Origin: Methanosarcinaceae archaeon
Lineage (GTDB): Archaea; Halobacteriota; Methanosarcinia; Methanosarcinales; Methanosarcinaceae
NCBI GenBank assembly: GCA_017613335.1
Contig: JAGAEB010000107.1
Span: 1-25,375, forward strand
Direction: 5' to 3'
Length of the DNA: 25,375 nucleotides
In this document: positions 1 through 8,028 of the stretch, one piece after another
How positions within the stretch are numbered: the stretch's first letter is position 1
How the letters are laid out: each line of letters begins with the position of its first letter
Program-made: the position numbers and the translations under genes
The notes under the pieces: generated by a model
What the model was told of the DNA's origin: nothing
Seen by the model: the letters and a program-made list of their open reading frames with translations, nothing else
Databases searched by the model: none

Positions 1-2
1 AG

Positions 3-167
3 GATCTGGAAGAAAGAACGGAATACGGAAAACTCATTGCGAAATACGTTTCTTTTGACCGATTCCGGAAAAGGAGAAGAAGAAAAAGAAAGAGCGCAGA
101 CGGAGACGTGAAATACATATTACATTCACAAAAAGAAGGCATATGTACAAAACGGATGTATTCATGA
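3..167 (+). CDS. possible 3' end of an upstream gene (partial)
   Basis: Frame 3 is open from the window edge to a TGA at 165-167. It would encode about 54 residues beginning DLEERTEYGKLIAKYVSFDR, followed by a very basic RKRRRRKRK stretch. The first 20 residues look protein-like. The basic tail and the rest lie in purine-rich sequence of the kind that fills intergenic regions here, so the true stop could lie earlier in another frame: frame 1 stops at about 109-111 and frame 2 at about 56. No family is recognised. It is offered only because the window starts without a visible gene boundary. Confidence 0.3.
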   Translation, partial: DLEERTEYGKLIAKYVSFDRFRKRRRRKRKSADGDVKYILHSQKEGICTKRMYS

Positions 168-182
168 AACGGATGTATTCAT
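149..182. repeat. two tandem copies of a 17-nt unit
   Basis: The unit aaacggatgtattcat, preceded by a or g, occurs twice back to back at 149-165 and 166-182. It lies directly upstream of the first membrane-protein gene. It is the smallest of the locus-specific tandem duplications in the window. Confidence 0.85.
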
Positions 183-211
183 AAAAAGAAGGCACAAACA
201 AAGGGATCACT

Positions 212-1999
212 ATGACTGATAATTCAGAAATGGACAGTACTCCGGAAATGAGCAGTACTTCAGAAATGAGCAGTACTTCAGAAATGAGCAGTACTTCCGA
301 AACGCCGGAACGCGCGGACGGATCCGCCGAAAAAGCGTTCTCATTCATTTCCGGCGGAAAGGCGGCCGGCATGATCGTTTTTGCCGTCTGGTTCATCGTT
401 TACGGCATCTGCACATATTCGGGTTTTGCAAAGGTCCCGCTTGATTCCGATTTTGCGAACATTGTCCTGGAAGCGTCTGATTTTCTGTCCGGTAACGTGT
501 TTCTTTCAGGATGGATCCAGACGGGCATTTCATTCCTGACGACCGACTTCATTTATTTCGTCGCCGGCGTTCTGTTCGGCGGCGTCAGCGTCGGGGCTTA
601 TGTTCTGAGCTGTACGCTCATGTTTCTGGTCATGACACTCGGTGCGCGTCTTCTGATGCGGACGGAATATGACGGATATTCGGTCCGGAAGGAACTCATG
701 TTCCTGGCGATCGCAGGTCTCCCCTGCCTCTTCGGTCTCACGGCGCTTCGGTCGCATTCGGGCGGCATGATCTGGGTCTTTGTATCTCTTCTGATCATCA
801 TGTCTGCTGAAAAGACCGGGATCATCCGGAAAAATGACAGGAAAAAACAGGGACGCCTTCTGATCCTGTTTGCCGCATATACCGTGCTGATGACTTCAGC
901 CTGCATCGGCGATTCGACATATTTCGTGATCGGCATCGCGCCTGTCCTCATTTATTGCGCTTACCGCCTTCTGACAGAAACGGAAAAAGAGAGCAGGAAT
1001 CAGAAAAGAGTCATCTGCGCCGGATTTGCGGTCTCTTCCGTCATTGCTGCTGTTCTGAGCTTTGTCTTCAACAGATTTTACTATGCAATCGGCGGCGCCG
1101 TCAGGAACAGTTACATGGAAAGTTATCTGACGTTCAAAACGATCGGAGAGATTCCGGACAATCTGTCCCTCTGGCTGACGATCCTCTTTAAGATGAACGA
1201 TGCAGGATTTACAGACATGAAGGTCGCATCTTTTGAAACAGCTTTTCTTTTCATCCATGCCGTCATCGTCCTGGCCGGATTCCGGGTCGTCTTCGTGCAT
1301 CTGAGAGATATGCTCAGGGGAAAGGAAAAAGATCCGGTCGGCATCGTCCTGAGCCTCGGATTTGTCATGATCTCGGCCGTCGTCGTTATGACGAACATCA
1401 TGGTCGATGAGATGGCGTCGCGTTACATCAGTTTTGTCCCGGTCGTCTTTGCGGTTCTGATCATCCGTTACACGGACCGTCTTCTGATGCAGGAAAACGG
1501 AAAAGAAAAAGCAGCCTTCAGCCGGGACAATCTGACCGCATCCGCCCTCGATGATTTTGTGACGGACAGAAGATATCACATCGTCATCGTGCTCCTGTCC
1601 CTGTTCCTGATCGCCGGCGCCGTCCTTCCGTTTTCTTTCAGCCTCCATCCGGCTGAAACCGATCAGTCTGATCTGGCGGCATTCCTGGAAGAAAACGGTC
1701 TCGACAACGGATACGGCAATTTCTGGGATGCATCATCCGTCTCCGTCTGTGCCGGAAATAAAGTGACCGTCAGAGCTGTTTCCGGGACAGGATCGTCGTT
1801 CGGAAAATATGCCTGGTTCTGCAAAAAGGAATGGTATGAAGAACCGGCTCATTTCATCGTCATCAGAAAAGACAGCTTTGAAAATTACGAACCTGAAAAT
1901 GTTGTCAATGCTTTCGGGGAGCCGGAAAGTCTTCTCGAAAATGATCTGTATTTGGTCTATGTCTATGACAGGGATATTTCAAAAGACCTGAAATGGTGA
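212..1999 (+). CDS. multi-pass membrane protein, possible GT-C glycosyltransferase-like (paralogue 1)
   Basis: A 595-residue integral membrane protein. Residues 1-45 are hydrophilic and contain a six-residue repeat (DSTPEM, SSTSEM, SSTSEM, SSTSET). About ten hydrophobic segments follow from residue 52, then a soluble C-terminal part of about 120 residues with Trp- and Tyr-rich motifs. An acidic DSD motif (78-80) follows the first membrane segment, the position where GT-C fold glycosyltransferases carry their catalytic acidic motif. That placement and the overall architecture are the only basis for the GT-C suggestion; no family was confirmed. The ATG at 212 follows GGGATCA, the same spaced sequence seen before the ATPase gene at 17011. 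It is followed after 110 nt by a clear paralogue. It could instead be an uncharacterised membrane protein with no transferase activity. Confidence 0.85.
   Translation: MTDNSEMDSTPEMSSTSEMSSTSEMSSTSETPERADGSAEKAFSFISGGKAAGMIVFAVWFIVYGICTYSGFAKVPLDSDFANIVLEASDFLSGNVFLSGWIQTGISFLTTDFIYFVAGVLFGGVSVGAYVLSCTLMFLVMTLGARLLMRTEYDGYSVRKELMFLAIAGLPCLFGLTALRSHSGGMIWVFVSLLIIMSAEKTGIIRKNDRKKQGRLLILFAAYTVLMTSACIGDSTYFVIGIAPVLIYCAYRLLTETEKESRNQKRVICAGFAVSSVIAAVLSFVFNRFYYAIGGAVRNSYMESYLTFKTIGEIPDNLSLWLTILFKMNDAGFTDMKVASFETAFLFIHAVIVLAGFRVVFVHLRDMLRGKEKDPVGIVLSLGFVMISAVVVMTNIMVDEMASRYISFVPVVFAVLIIRYTDRLLMQENGKEKAAFSRDNLTASALDDFVTDRRYHIVIVLLSLFLIAGAVLPFSFSLHPAETDQSDLAAFLEENGLDNGYGNFWDASSVSVCAGNKVTVRAVSGTGSSFGKYAWFCKKEWYEEPAHFIVIRKDSFENYEPENVVNAFGEPESLLENDLYLVYVYDRDISKDLKW
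233..304 (+). repeat. 18-nt coding tandem repeat (4 copies)
   Basis: Four 18-nt units (233-250, 251-268, 269-286, 287-304) with core agcagtacttcagaaatg encode the SSTSEM hexapeptides near the N-terminus of the membrane protein. The two central copies are identical, which suggests recent slippage. The paralogue downstream has no such array. Confidence 0.95.
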
Positions 2000-2040
2000 T
2001 CCTGAACCGGTAATCCGGCCGATAAGGAAAATCATATCAA

Positions 2041-2050
2041 GATATATATA
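2041..2050 (+). promoter_or_regulatory. TATA-like box upstream of the second membrane-protein gene
   Basis: The sequence gatatatata lies in the 110-nt gap between the two paralogues. A second AT-rich stretch, tgtatata, follows at 2061-2068. Either could be an archaeal TATA box giving a short leader that includes the purine-rich ribosome-binding sequence aggaaaggaa just before the ATG at 2110. This suggests that the second gene can be transcribed separately from the first. Confidence 0.5.
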
Positions 2051-2109
2051 GGCCGTAAAATGTATATAGAGCACATTTTCAGAAAACCATAAAAAGGAAA
2101 GGAATCGAT

Positions 2110-3855
2110 ATGGATTTACCAAATCTGTCCGGAAGCGCTGACGATCCGTCCGGAAAAAGTTCAGTTTCCCGTAACAAACTGATCGGCGCGATCGTTTTTG
2201 CAGTCTGGTTCATCATTTACGGTGTTTATATATATTCAGGATTCGCCAAGATCGCGATCGATTCGGACTTTGCGTGCATGGTCCTGGAAGCATCGGATTT
2301 TCTGTCAGGAAATGTATTCCTTTCGGGATGGTATCAGACAGGCATTTCATTCCTGACGACCGACCTGATCTATTTCGTCTTAGGCGTTCTGGTCGAGGGT
2401 GTCAGCCTTGAAGCTTATATTCTCGCCTGTACGCTCATGTTCCTCGTGATGACGCTCGGCGCCCGCCTTCTTCTGAGAACATCATACAGCGGATATTCCG
2501 TCCAAAAGGAACTCATGTTCCTGGCAATTGCGGGTTTTCCCTGCGTTTTCAGTCTCACGGCTCTCCGGTCGCATGCGGGCGGCATGCTGTGGATCTTTTT
2601 GTCGCTCGTTGTTCTCCTGTATATTGAAAAGACCGGCTTTTCCGGCCGGGCGGACAGTGAACGTACCGGGAGCAATGAAAGTGACGGAAACGGCAGGAAC
2701 AACGGGAACGGACGCAGAATGAAGATCAGTCTTCCGCTTCTCTATGCCGCCTATATCCTGCTCCTGGCGCTGGCCTGCATCGGCGATTCAACGTATTTCA
2801 TCGTCGGCGTCGTTCCGGCTTTTGTTTATGCAGTCTATCGTGTCTTCACGGAAACGGACGATAAAAAGAGGTTCCTGAACGGAGCAACGGCCGCAGCAGC
2901 AATTTCTGCCGCTGTGCTGAGCATTGTTTTCAGCAAATTGTATTACATGATCGGCGGTGCTGTGAAGAACGGTTCCAAGGAAAGCACCATGGTCTTCGAA
3001 TCATTTGAAGGGATCAAAGATAATGTGTTCACTTATCTGACATATCTTTTCAATATGAATGATGCCGGATTCATGGGACTTAATGTCGCATCGCCGGAAA
3101 CGCTGTTCCTGTTCCTTCATGCCGCCGTCATCCCGGCCGGGTTCTTTGTCATCATCCTCTGTCTGAGAGATATGCTCAAGGGGACGGAAAAAGATCCGGT
3201 CAGCATCTGCCTGAGCCTGGGCTTTCTGATGATATCGGCGGCGGTCATCCTGACGGATATCATGGGCGAATCAAAAGCCGGACGTTACTTCAGTTTTGCG
3301 CCGGTCATCTTTGCGATCCTGATCATCCGTTATGCGGATCGTCTCCTGGCCGAAGCATCCGAAAAAGAAGAACCGGCCCCGTTCACGAAAACCGTTTCAG
3401 GCGCTGTTTCATTCCTGACGGTGAAGAGATATCCGGCAGCGATCGTCGTTTTATCCGTCCTGATGATCGCAGGCTCTCTCCTCCCGTTTTCCGTCAGTTT
3501 TGAACCGGCTGAGACACAGCAGACACAGCTGGCTGATTTCCTGGTCAGTCAGGGCCTTGTCAGCGGATACGCCCAGCACTGGGACGCTTCGGCTGTTACT
3601 GTGGCCTCGGAAAACAAGGTAAAAGTCAGAGCCGTCAGAGGAACAGGCAGCTCGTATACGATCTACAGATGGTTCTGCAACGAAGACTGGTATGACGAAC
3701 CGGCGAATTTCTTCGTCGCCAGAAAAGTACCTTTCCTCGAGAATTATTCCGCGGAAAAGGTCGTCAAAGCTTTCGGAGAACCTCAGCAGATCCTGGAAAA
3801 TGACAAATATTACATCTATGTCTACGACAGGGACATCTCAAAAGAACTGAAATGA
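2110..3855 (+). CDS. multi-pass membrane protein, possible GT-C glycosyltransferase-like (paralogue 2)
   Basis: A 581-residue membrane protein clearly homologous to its upstream neighbour along nearly its full length. Shared blocks include SGFAK..xxDSDFA, EASDFLSGNVFLSGW, TGISFLTTD, LMFLVMTLGARLL and the C-terminal YVYDRDISK. The candidate acidic motif DSD is at 51-53. It differs in lacking the N-terminal SSTSEM repeat and in carrying a hydrophilic Gly/Asn/Arg-rich insertion (about residues 178-200) in a loop where paralogue 1 has a shorter basic segment. The start is well supported by a purine-rich ribosome-binding site 6-15 nt upstream. The pair arose by tandem duplication. The substrate is unknown; a surface glycan or lipid-linked sugar is only an inference from the GT-C-like layout. 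Confidence 0.87.
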   Translation: MDLPNLSGSADDPSGKSSVSRNKLIGAIVFAVWFIIYGVYIYSGFAKIAIDSDFACMVLEASDFLSGNVFLSGWYQTGISFLTTDLIYFVLGVLVEGVSLEAYILACTLMFLVMTLGARLLLRTSYSGYSVQKELMFLAIAGFPCVFSLTALRSHAGGMLWIFLSLVVLLYIEKTGFSGRADSERTGSNESDGNGRNNGNGRRMKISLPLLYAAYILLLALACIGDSTYFIVGVVPAFVYAVYRVFTETDDKKRFLNGATAAAAISAAVLSIVFSKLYYMIGGAVKNGSKESTMVFESFEGIKDNVFTYLTYLFNMNDAGFMGLNVASPETLFLFLHAAVIPAGFFVIILCLRDMLKGTEKDPVSICLSLGFLMISAAVILTDIMGESKAGRYFSFAPVIFAILIIRYADRLLAEASEKEEPAPFTKTVSGAVSFLTVKRYPAAIVVLSVLMIAGSLLPFSVSFEPAETQQTQLADFLVSQGLVSGYAQHWDASAVTVASENKVKVRAVRGTGSSYTIYRWFCNEDWYDEPANFFVARKVPFLENYSAEKVVKAFGEPQQILENDKYYIYVYDRDISKELK

Positions 3856-3871
3856 AAAAATGATCATAAAA

Positions 3872-4010
3872 ACAGACAATCCGGAAGCCTAAAGACAAAA
3901 ACAATCCGGAAGCCGAAAAACAAAAACAATCCGGAAGACGAAAACAAAAACAATCCGGAAGACGAGAAACAAAAACAATCCGGAAGACGAAAGGCAGAAA
4001 CAATCCGAAA
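3872..4010. repeat. ~25-nt intergenic tandem repeat (5 copies plus a degenerate sixth)
   Basis: The block caatccggaagacgaaaac followed by an A-rich linker recurs at 24-27 nt intervals between the second membrane-protein gene and its terminator. One strand is almost purely purine plus C. There are no unique spacers, so it is not a CRISPR. It lies in the 3' untranslated part of the upstream gene. Confidence 0.92.
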
Positions 4011-4021
4011 TCCGGATAACA

Positions 4022-4072
4022 AAAAAGCCGGCAGACCTGTCAGACAGGACAGATCTGCCGGCTTTCTTTTTT
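4022..4072. terminator. bidirectional terminator between convergent genes
   Basis: A strong hairpin with outer arms aaagccggcaga and tctgccggcttt encloses an inner cctgt/acagg stem. A-rich sequence lies on the left and a T-run on the right, so it can serve the plus-strand membrane gene and the minus-strand glmM that converge here. Confidence 0.85.
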
Positions 4073-4168
4073 CAGGACGTGTCCTGATCGTTGCATCGTT
4101 ATCCGGTCTTCTTTAAGATTTTCCGGGATTCGGACAGCTTTTTCAGACATTTTTCGGACATGTTTTTC

Positions 4169-5581
4169 TTACATGTATCTGTCGAGGAGAGCGGATCCTG
4201 CATCGAGAAGTTTTTGGGCGTTTTCTTCGGTTCCGGCTTCGGCGGTGATCCTGACGAGTGCTTCCGTTCCGGAGGGGCGGATGAGGATCCAGCCGGTCTT
4301 TGTCCAGATCTTGGCGCCGTCGATCGTGTCGATCGTGTCGATGACGGAGCCGCCGATCTCTTTTCCGGGGAGGACGTCGCCGCGGCCGGCGAGGATGTCG
4401 TCTCTCAGGGCGGCGACGGCTTTTTTCGGCTCAGGGATGTGTTTTTTGATCTTCAGGTTGACGTACGGATGAACGGCTTTTCTGAAGTCGGAGGCTTTCA
4501 TGGGGGCGCCTGTTTCTCTGCATTTGTTTTTGGCCAGAATGTCGAGGACTTTTGCGGCGGACATGGCGCCGTCACGGCAGACCTGGTGTTCCGGGAAAAT
4601 GAGACCGCCGTTTCCTTCACCGCCGTAAACGGCGCCGACCTCTTTCATCTTGTAGGCGACGTCGATGGAGCCGACGGCTGTCCAGTAGAGCGGAACGCCG
4701 GCCTCTTCTGCGAGATCGGCGAACATTCTGGAAGAACTGACCGGCGTGACGATCGGCCCTTTCTTTTCCGCGAGGATATATTTTCCGACGGCGGAGAGCA
4801 TCAGATCTTCGCCGAGGAAGTCACCGTTCTCATCCATGAAGACGGCGCGGTCGGCGTCTCCGTCATGCGCGATGCCGAGGTCGCATCCGCCGTGTCTGAT
4901 CAGAGCGGACATTTCCGTGAGCGCTTCTGCGACAGGCTCCGGGTTGCGCCACGGGAAAGTGCCGTCAGGCTGGGCGTTGATCGTGATGACGCTGCATCCG
5001 AGACGCTGCAGGAGGACCGGAAGCGTCAGAGAACCTGCACCGCAGCCGGTATCGGTGACGACTTTGAAACGGCATGCGCGGATGGCGTCGACATCGACTT
5101 TTGAGAGGACGTCATTGATGTAGATCTCATTGCAGTTCGGATCGGTCTCATACTTTCCGGTCTCGCGCCAGTCTGCCGCAAGGAATTTCCCGGATTCGTA
5201 AATCTCTTCGACTTTCTTTTCATCAGATCTTGAAAATTCCGTGCCGTCGGCGGCGATGATCTTGATGCCGATATATTCTCTCGGATTGTGGGAAGCCGTC
5301 ACGATGACACCTGCTGCGGCGTCTTCCCTGTTTTTGACATAATTCTGAAGAGACGGCGTCGGGACGATGCCGACATCGATGACTTTGACGCCTGTTGAAA
5401 GAAGACCGGCGATGACGGAAGATTTGATCATTTCGCCGGCAAGACGCGTGTCTCTGCCGACGACGACTGTGCCTTTTCCGTCCAGAAATGTGCCGAGGCT
5501 CATCGAAAGTCTCAGACCGAGTTCGGGTGTCAGTTCTCTGTTCGCAATGCCGCGAACGCCGTTTGTACCGAATAATGCCAT
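4169..5581 (-). CDS. glmM: phosphoglucosamine mutase (alpha-D-phosphohexomutase family)
   Basis: A 470-residue cytoplasmic alpha-D-phosphohexomutase that should interconvert glucosamine-6-phosphate and glucosamine-1-phosphate on the way to UDP-N-acetylglucosamine. The family signature is complete: FGTNGVRG at the N-terminus, the phosphoserine loop TASHNP (Ser97), the metal-binding loop DGDADR (240-245), and the phosphate-binding RPSGTE (435-440). The length is normal. The start is supported by GGTGA about six nt before the ATG and by the conserved MALFGTNGVRG opening. It is monocistronic, with a TATA-like sequence (actatatgaaaa on the minus strand, near 5657-5668). Archaeal members can also use phosphomannose or phosphoglucose, so substrate is less certain than family. 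Confidence 0.93.
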   Translation of the reverse strand: MALFGTNGVRGIANRELTPELGLRLSMSLGTFLDGKGTVVVGRDTRLAGEMIKSSVIAGLLSTGVKVIDVGIVPTPSLQNYVKNREDAAAGVIVTASHNPREYIGIKIIAADGTEFSRSDEKKVEEIYESGKFLAADWRETGKYETDPNCNEIYINDVLSKVDVDAIRACRFKVVTDTGCGAGSLTLPVLLQRLGCSVITINAQPDGTFPWRNPEPVAEALTEMSALIRHGGCDLGIAHDGDADRAVFMDENGDFLGEDLMLSAVGKYILAEKKGPIVTPVSSSRMFADLAEEAGVPLYWTAVGSIDVAYKMKEVGAVYGGEGNGGLIFPEHQVCRDGAMSAAKVLDILAKNKCRETGAPMKASDFRKAVHPYVNLKIKKHIPEPKKAVAALRDDILAGRGDVLPGKEIGGSVIDTIDTIDGAKIWTKTGWILIRPSGTEALVRITAEAGTEENAQKLLDAGSALLDRYM

Positions 5582-5769
5582 TTTGTCACCTGATGCATGG
5601 ATGCGATCCGTTGCCGGATGTATGTGATCGTAAAAATCGGTTATTCAAAGGATTTTCATATAGTTATCTTTTTGTTCGGGAAACAGAAAATGAGAAGGTT
5701 TCAGAAACATCCGGAAGGATCGGAGGAATCAGATATATATACAGTCATGAGAGTATCCCGACATAAGAA

Positions 5770-5792
5770 CGAACGAAAATATTTTTCGTTCG
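5770..5792. repeat. perfect 10-bp inverted repeat next to the 42-nt array
   Basis: The arms cgaacgaaaa and ttttcgttcg are separated by only three bases (tat). It sits five bases before the tandem array. It could be a hairpin or a dimeric regulator site; the sequence alone does not decide. Confidence 0.75.
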
Positions 5793-5797
5793 CATTT

Positions 5798-5963
5798 ACG
5801 ACCGCTAAAAGGACGAAAAAACAAAATACGACCGCAGTTACGACCGCAAAAAGGACGAAAAAACAAAATACGACCGCATTTGAGACCGCAAAAGGTCGAA
5901 AAAACAAAATACGACCGCAGTTACGACCGCAAAAAGGACGAAAAATAAAATACAGCTGCATCT
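5798..5963. repeat. 42-nt intergenic tandem repeat (4 copies)
   Basis: Copies lie at 5798-5839, 5840-5881, 5882-5922 and 5923-5963 (42, 42, 41 and 41 nt). Each begins acgaccgc, runs through ggacg and an A-rich block, and ends acgaccgc plus a few bases, so acgaccgc occurs twice per unit. The third copy has lost one base, breaking any reading frame. There are no spacers. Confidence 0.93.
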
Positions 5964-6091
5964 GCATCTGCAAAAAGAACGAAAAACATATGCGGCTTCA
6001 ATGAAACTGCAGAACCGGATAAAACGGCGGAAAACACCGGATCCTGAGGGAAAACAGATCCGGAGAGAAAACAGACGGGAGGGAAAACAGA

Positions 6092-7414
6092 TTGAAAAAG
6101 AGTATGATGAAAGAAGATCCGGCGGGAGAATACCGGGCAGATGACAGGATGAAAGAATCGAAGACCCTTGAATTTAAAAAATCTGTCACCCGGAATTTTC
6201 TCAAAACAGTCAGCGCCTATTCAAATTACGGTACCGGCGAGATAAAATTCGGCATCGATGACAACGGAAGAACTGTCGGGATCGATGATCCGGAGAATGT
6301 CTGTCTTGACATTGAAAACACGATCAATGACAGTATTACGCCGGTGCCGGATTATTCACTTGACGTCGAATCCGGAACGGGTGTGATCACACTCACTGTC
6401 CGTGAAGGAAGCCGGAAGCCTTATTTTTACAAGTCAAAGGCTTACCGCAGGAACAATACATCGACTGTCGAGGTCGATACATTCGAACTGACACGTCTTA
6501 TCCTTGAAGGACAGAACAGGACGTATGATTCTCTGAAAGCCGACAGACAGGATCTTTCTTTTGACAGCCTGGAAAAGGCGCTGAAATCGGCGGCAGGCAT
6601 CCGCAAAATGTCACAGGACATTCTGAGGACACTGAATGTTTATTCAGAAAATGACGGTTTCAATATCGCGGGAAGTCTCCTGGCAGACAGAAATGATTTC
6701 TGCGGTGTCGATATTGCAAGATTCGGAGAGAACAATGATATCATTCTCGACCGGGAAACGCCTGACGGTCTGTCGGTCCTGGAACAATTTGAAAAAGCGG
6801 TTTCGGCCTATCGCAGGTATTATCAGTATGATGTCATCGACGGTCTGAGCAGACGGACGGAAGAAAGAATTCCTGAAAAAGCATTCAGGGAAGCGCTGGC
6901 AAATGCGATCGTCCACAGAACATGGGATGTGAGAGCGCATATCAGGATTGCCATGTATGACAACAGGATAGAGATCATCTCTCCCGGCGGCCTGCCGAAA
7001 GGACTGACTGAAGAAGAATATCTTGACGGCCGCGTTTCCCTTCTGAGAAATCCGATCCTTGCAAATGTCTTTTTCAGGCTTCATTACATCGAATGTTTCG
7101 GAACAGGCATCGCAAGGATCAGATCATGCTATGAAAAAAGCATAATGAAACCTGCGTTCGAATTGTCGGAAAATGCAGTCAAAGTAACACTTCCGGAATA
7201 TTCGTCTGATGAAAAGACGGCAGGTCTGACAGCTGATGAAGCCGTTGTCTACAATATTCTGAAAAACAGAAGAAAAACGACATCATCGGAGCTGACAGAA
7301 AAGACCGGATCCGGAAAAACAAAAACACTGAAAATCCTGAAACATCTCTCTGATCGGGAACTGATCGTCGTGACAGGAACCGGACGCAGCACAAGATATG
7401 AAATAAGGAAATGA
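6092..7414 (+). CDS. AlbA_2 domain / GHKL-like / winged-helix protein (COG2865-type)
   Basis: A 440-residue protein of the COG2865 type, often annotated as putative transcriptional regulator or RecG-related ATP-binding protein. An N-terminal AlbA_2 (Schlafen-type) domain spans about 20-140 and shows ESKTLEFKKS, FLKTVSAYSNYGTGEIKFGIDD and TVGIDD. A central GHKL-like ATP-binding region follows (about 260-345), with REALANAIVHR and RIEIISPGGLP. A C-terminal winged helix (about 378-440) would bind DNA. The start is a TTG at 6092, chosen because GGGAGGG lies about eight nt upstream; ATG codons at 6104 and 6107 are alternatives. It converges on the GNAT gene across a compact hairpin. Related genes have been linked to transcription control and sometimes to defence; nothing here selects between these. 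Confidence 0.85.
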   Translation: MKKSMMKEDPAGEYRADDRMKESKTLEFKKSVTRNFLKTVSAYSNYGTGEIKFGIDDNGRTVGIDDPENVCLDIENTINDSITPVPDYSLDVESGTGVITLTVREGSRKPYFYKSKAYRRNNTSTVEVDTFELTRLILEGQNRTYDSLKADRQDLSFDSLEKALKSAAGIRKMSQDILRTLNVYSENDGFNIAGSLLADRNDFCGVDIARFGENNDIILDRETPDGLSVLEQFEKAVSAYRRYYQYDVIDGLSRRTEERIPEKAFREALANAIVHRTWDVRAHIRIAMYDNRIEIISPGGLPKGLTEEEYLDGRVSLLRNPILANVFFRLHYIECFGTGIARIRSCYEKSIMKPAFELSENAVKVTLPEYSSDEKTAGLTADEAVVYNILKNRRKTTSSELTEKTGSGKTKTLKILKHLSDRELIVVTGTGRSTRYEIRK

Positions 7415-7424
7415 TCCGGAAAAG

Positions 7425-7471
7425 CCTGCGGCCGTATGCCGGGATCCGGCTGAAAGACGGCCGGTCACAGG
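7425..7471. terminator. hairpin between convergent genes
   Basis: Nested inverted repeats: outer cctg/cagg and cggccgt/acggccg, and inner gccgg-gat-ccggc. It fills the 50-nt gap between the AlbA_2 and GNAT genes and includes the GNAT stop codon. There is no strong T-run, so its termination role is inferred from position. Confidence 0.55.
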
Positions 7472-7974
7472 GGAATGACGTTTTCCGGGATATCCCAGGA
7501 TTTCAGGAAAATGAGGATGTCTCTGAATTCTCCGCTGTGAAGTCTGTAGCCGTTTCTGATCGTTCCGATCACGGAAAAGCCGAGTTTCAGATAAAGAGCA
7601 ACGGCCGGCGTGTTCGTTGACACGACGGCATTGAACTGAAGACCCAGGAAACCGTTTTTCTGAGCGCGTCTGACGGAATCTTCGACAAGGATCCGCCCGA
7701 CACCTTTTCCGCGGGCGTCACGGCTGACGGCGTAGGAGGCATTTGATATATGGCCGCAGCGCCCGATGTTGTTCGGATGAAGAATGTAAAGCCCGAGGAT
7801 CTTTCCGGAATCATCGACGGCGCAGACGGTCTCCGTCTGCGCGGAAAACATTTTTTCAGCTTCTTCTTCGGAAAGAGAGACGGCGCCCGGAAAACTGTCA
7901 TCATTTTCGATAACGTCATTCCAGATCTTTGTCGCTTCTCTGATGTCTTTTTTCTCAATGTTTCTTAACAGCAT
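7465..7974 (-). CDS. GNAT family N-acetyltransferase
   Basis: A 169-residue single-domain GNAT enzyme that should transfer an acetyl group from acetyl-CoA to an amine. The acetyl-CoA pyrophosphate loop is RDARGKGVGR (85-94), a standard Q/RxxGxG/A motif, preceded by beta-strand 4 (SNASYAVSRDA). It is followed by the typical NTPAVALYLKLGF motif near the C-terminus. The substrate cannot be read from sequence; relatives include RimI-like and phosphinothricin acetyltransferase-like proteins. AAGGA about six nt before the ATG supports the start. It is transcribed alone, downstream of topA but separated by about 320 nt holding a 14-mer array. Confidence 0.9.
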   Translation of the reverse strand: MLLRNIEKKDIREATKIWNDVIENDDSFPGAVSLSEEEAEKMFSAQTETVCAVDDSGKILGLYILHPNNIGRCGHISNASYAVSRDARGKGVGRILVEDSVRRAQKNGFLGLQFNAVVSTNTPAVALYLKLGFSVIGTIRNGYRLHSGEFRDILIFLKSWDIPENVIPL

Positions 7975-8028
7975 GATCGGTTCCTTCTGATACAGCCGGA
8001 TTCCGGCATATCGTAAATTATTGAAGGT

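Larger units (their letters stand above)
5582..6091. other. gene-free stretch between divergent genes
   Basis: About 510 nt separate divergent glmM and the AlbA_2 gene. It holds the probable glmM promoter near 5657-5668, a perfect 10-bp inverted repeat at 5770-5792, and a 42-nt tandem array at 5798-5963. A 135-codon plus-strand frame (5597-6004) crosses it, but it is mostly repeat and looks spurious. Confidence 0.7.

Noticed and set aside
896..1648. A 250-codon minus-strand frame
   Set aside because: It is antisense to the first membrane-protein gene and consists of charged low-complexity sequence.
212..3855. The two membrane proteins as an assembly duplication
   Set aside because: They differ at many residues, in the N-terminal repeat and in a loop insertion, so they are real diverged paralogues.
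4091..5104. A 337-codon plus-strand frame
   Set aside because: It is antisense to glmM; composition is Asp/Phe/Gly-biased as expected for a shadow frame.
5597..6004. A 135-codon plus-strand frame across the 42-nt array
   Set aside because: Most of it is translated repeat (AKRTKKQNTTA units), the repeat frame is broken in the third copy, and no ribosome-binding site is evident.
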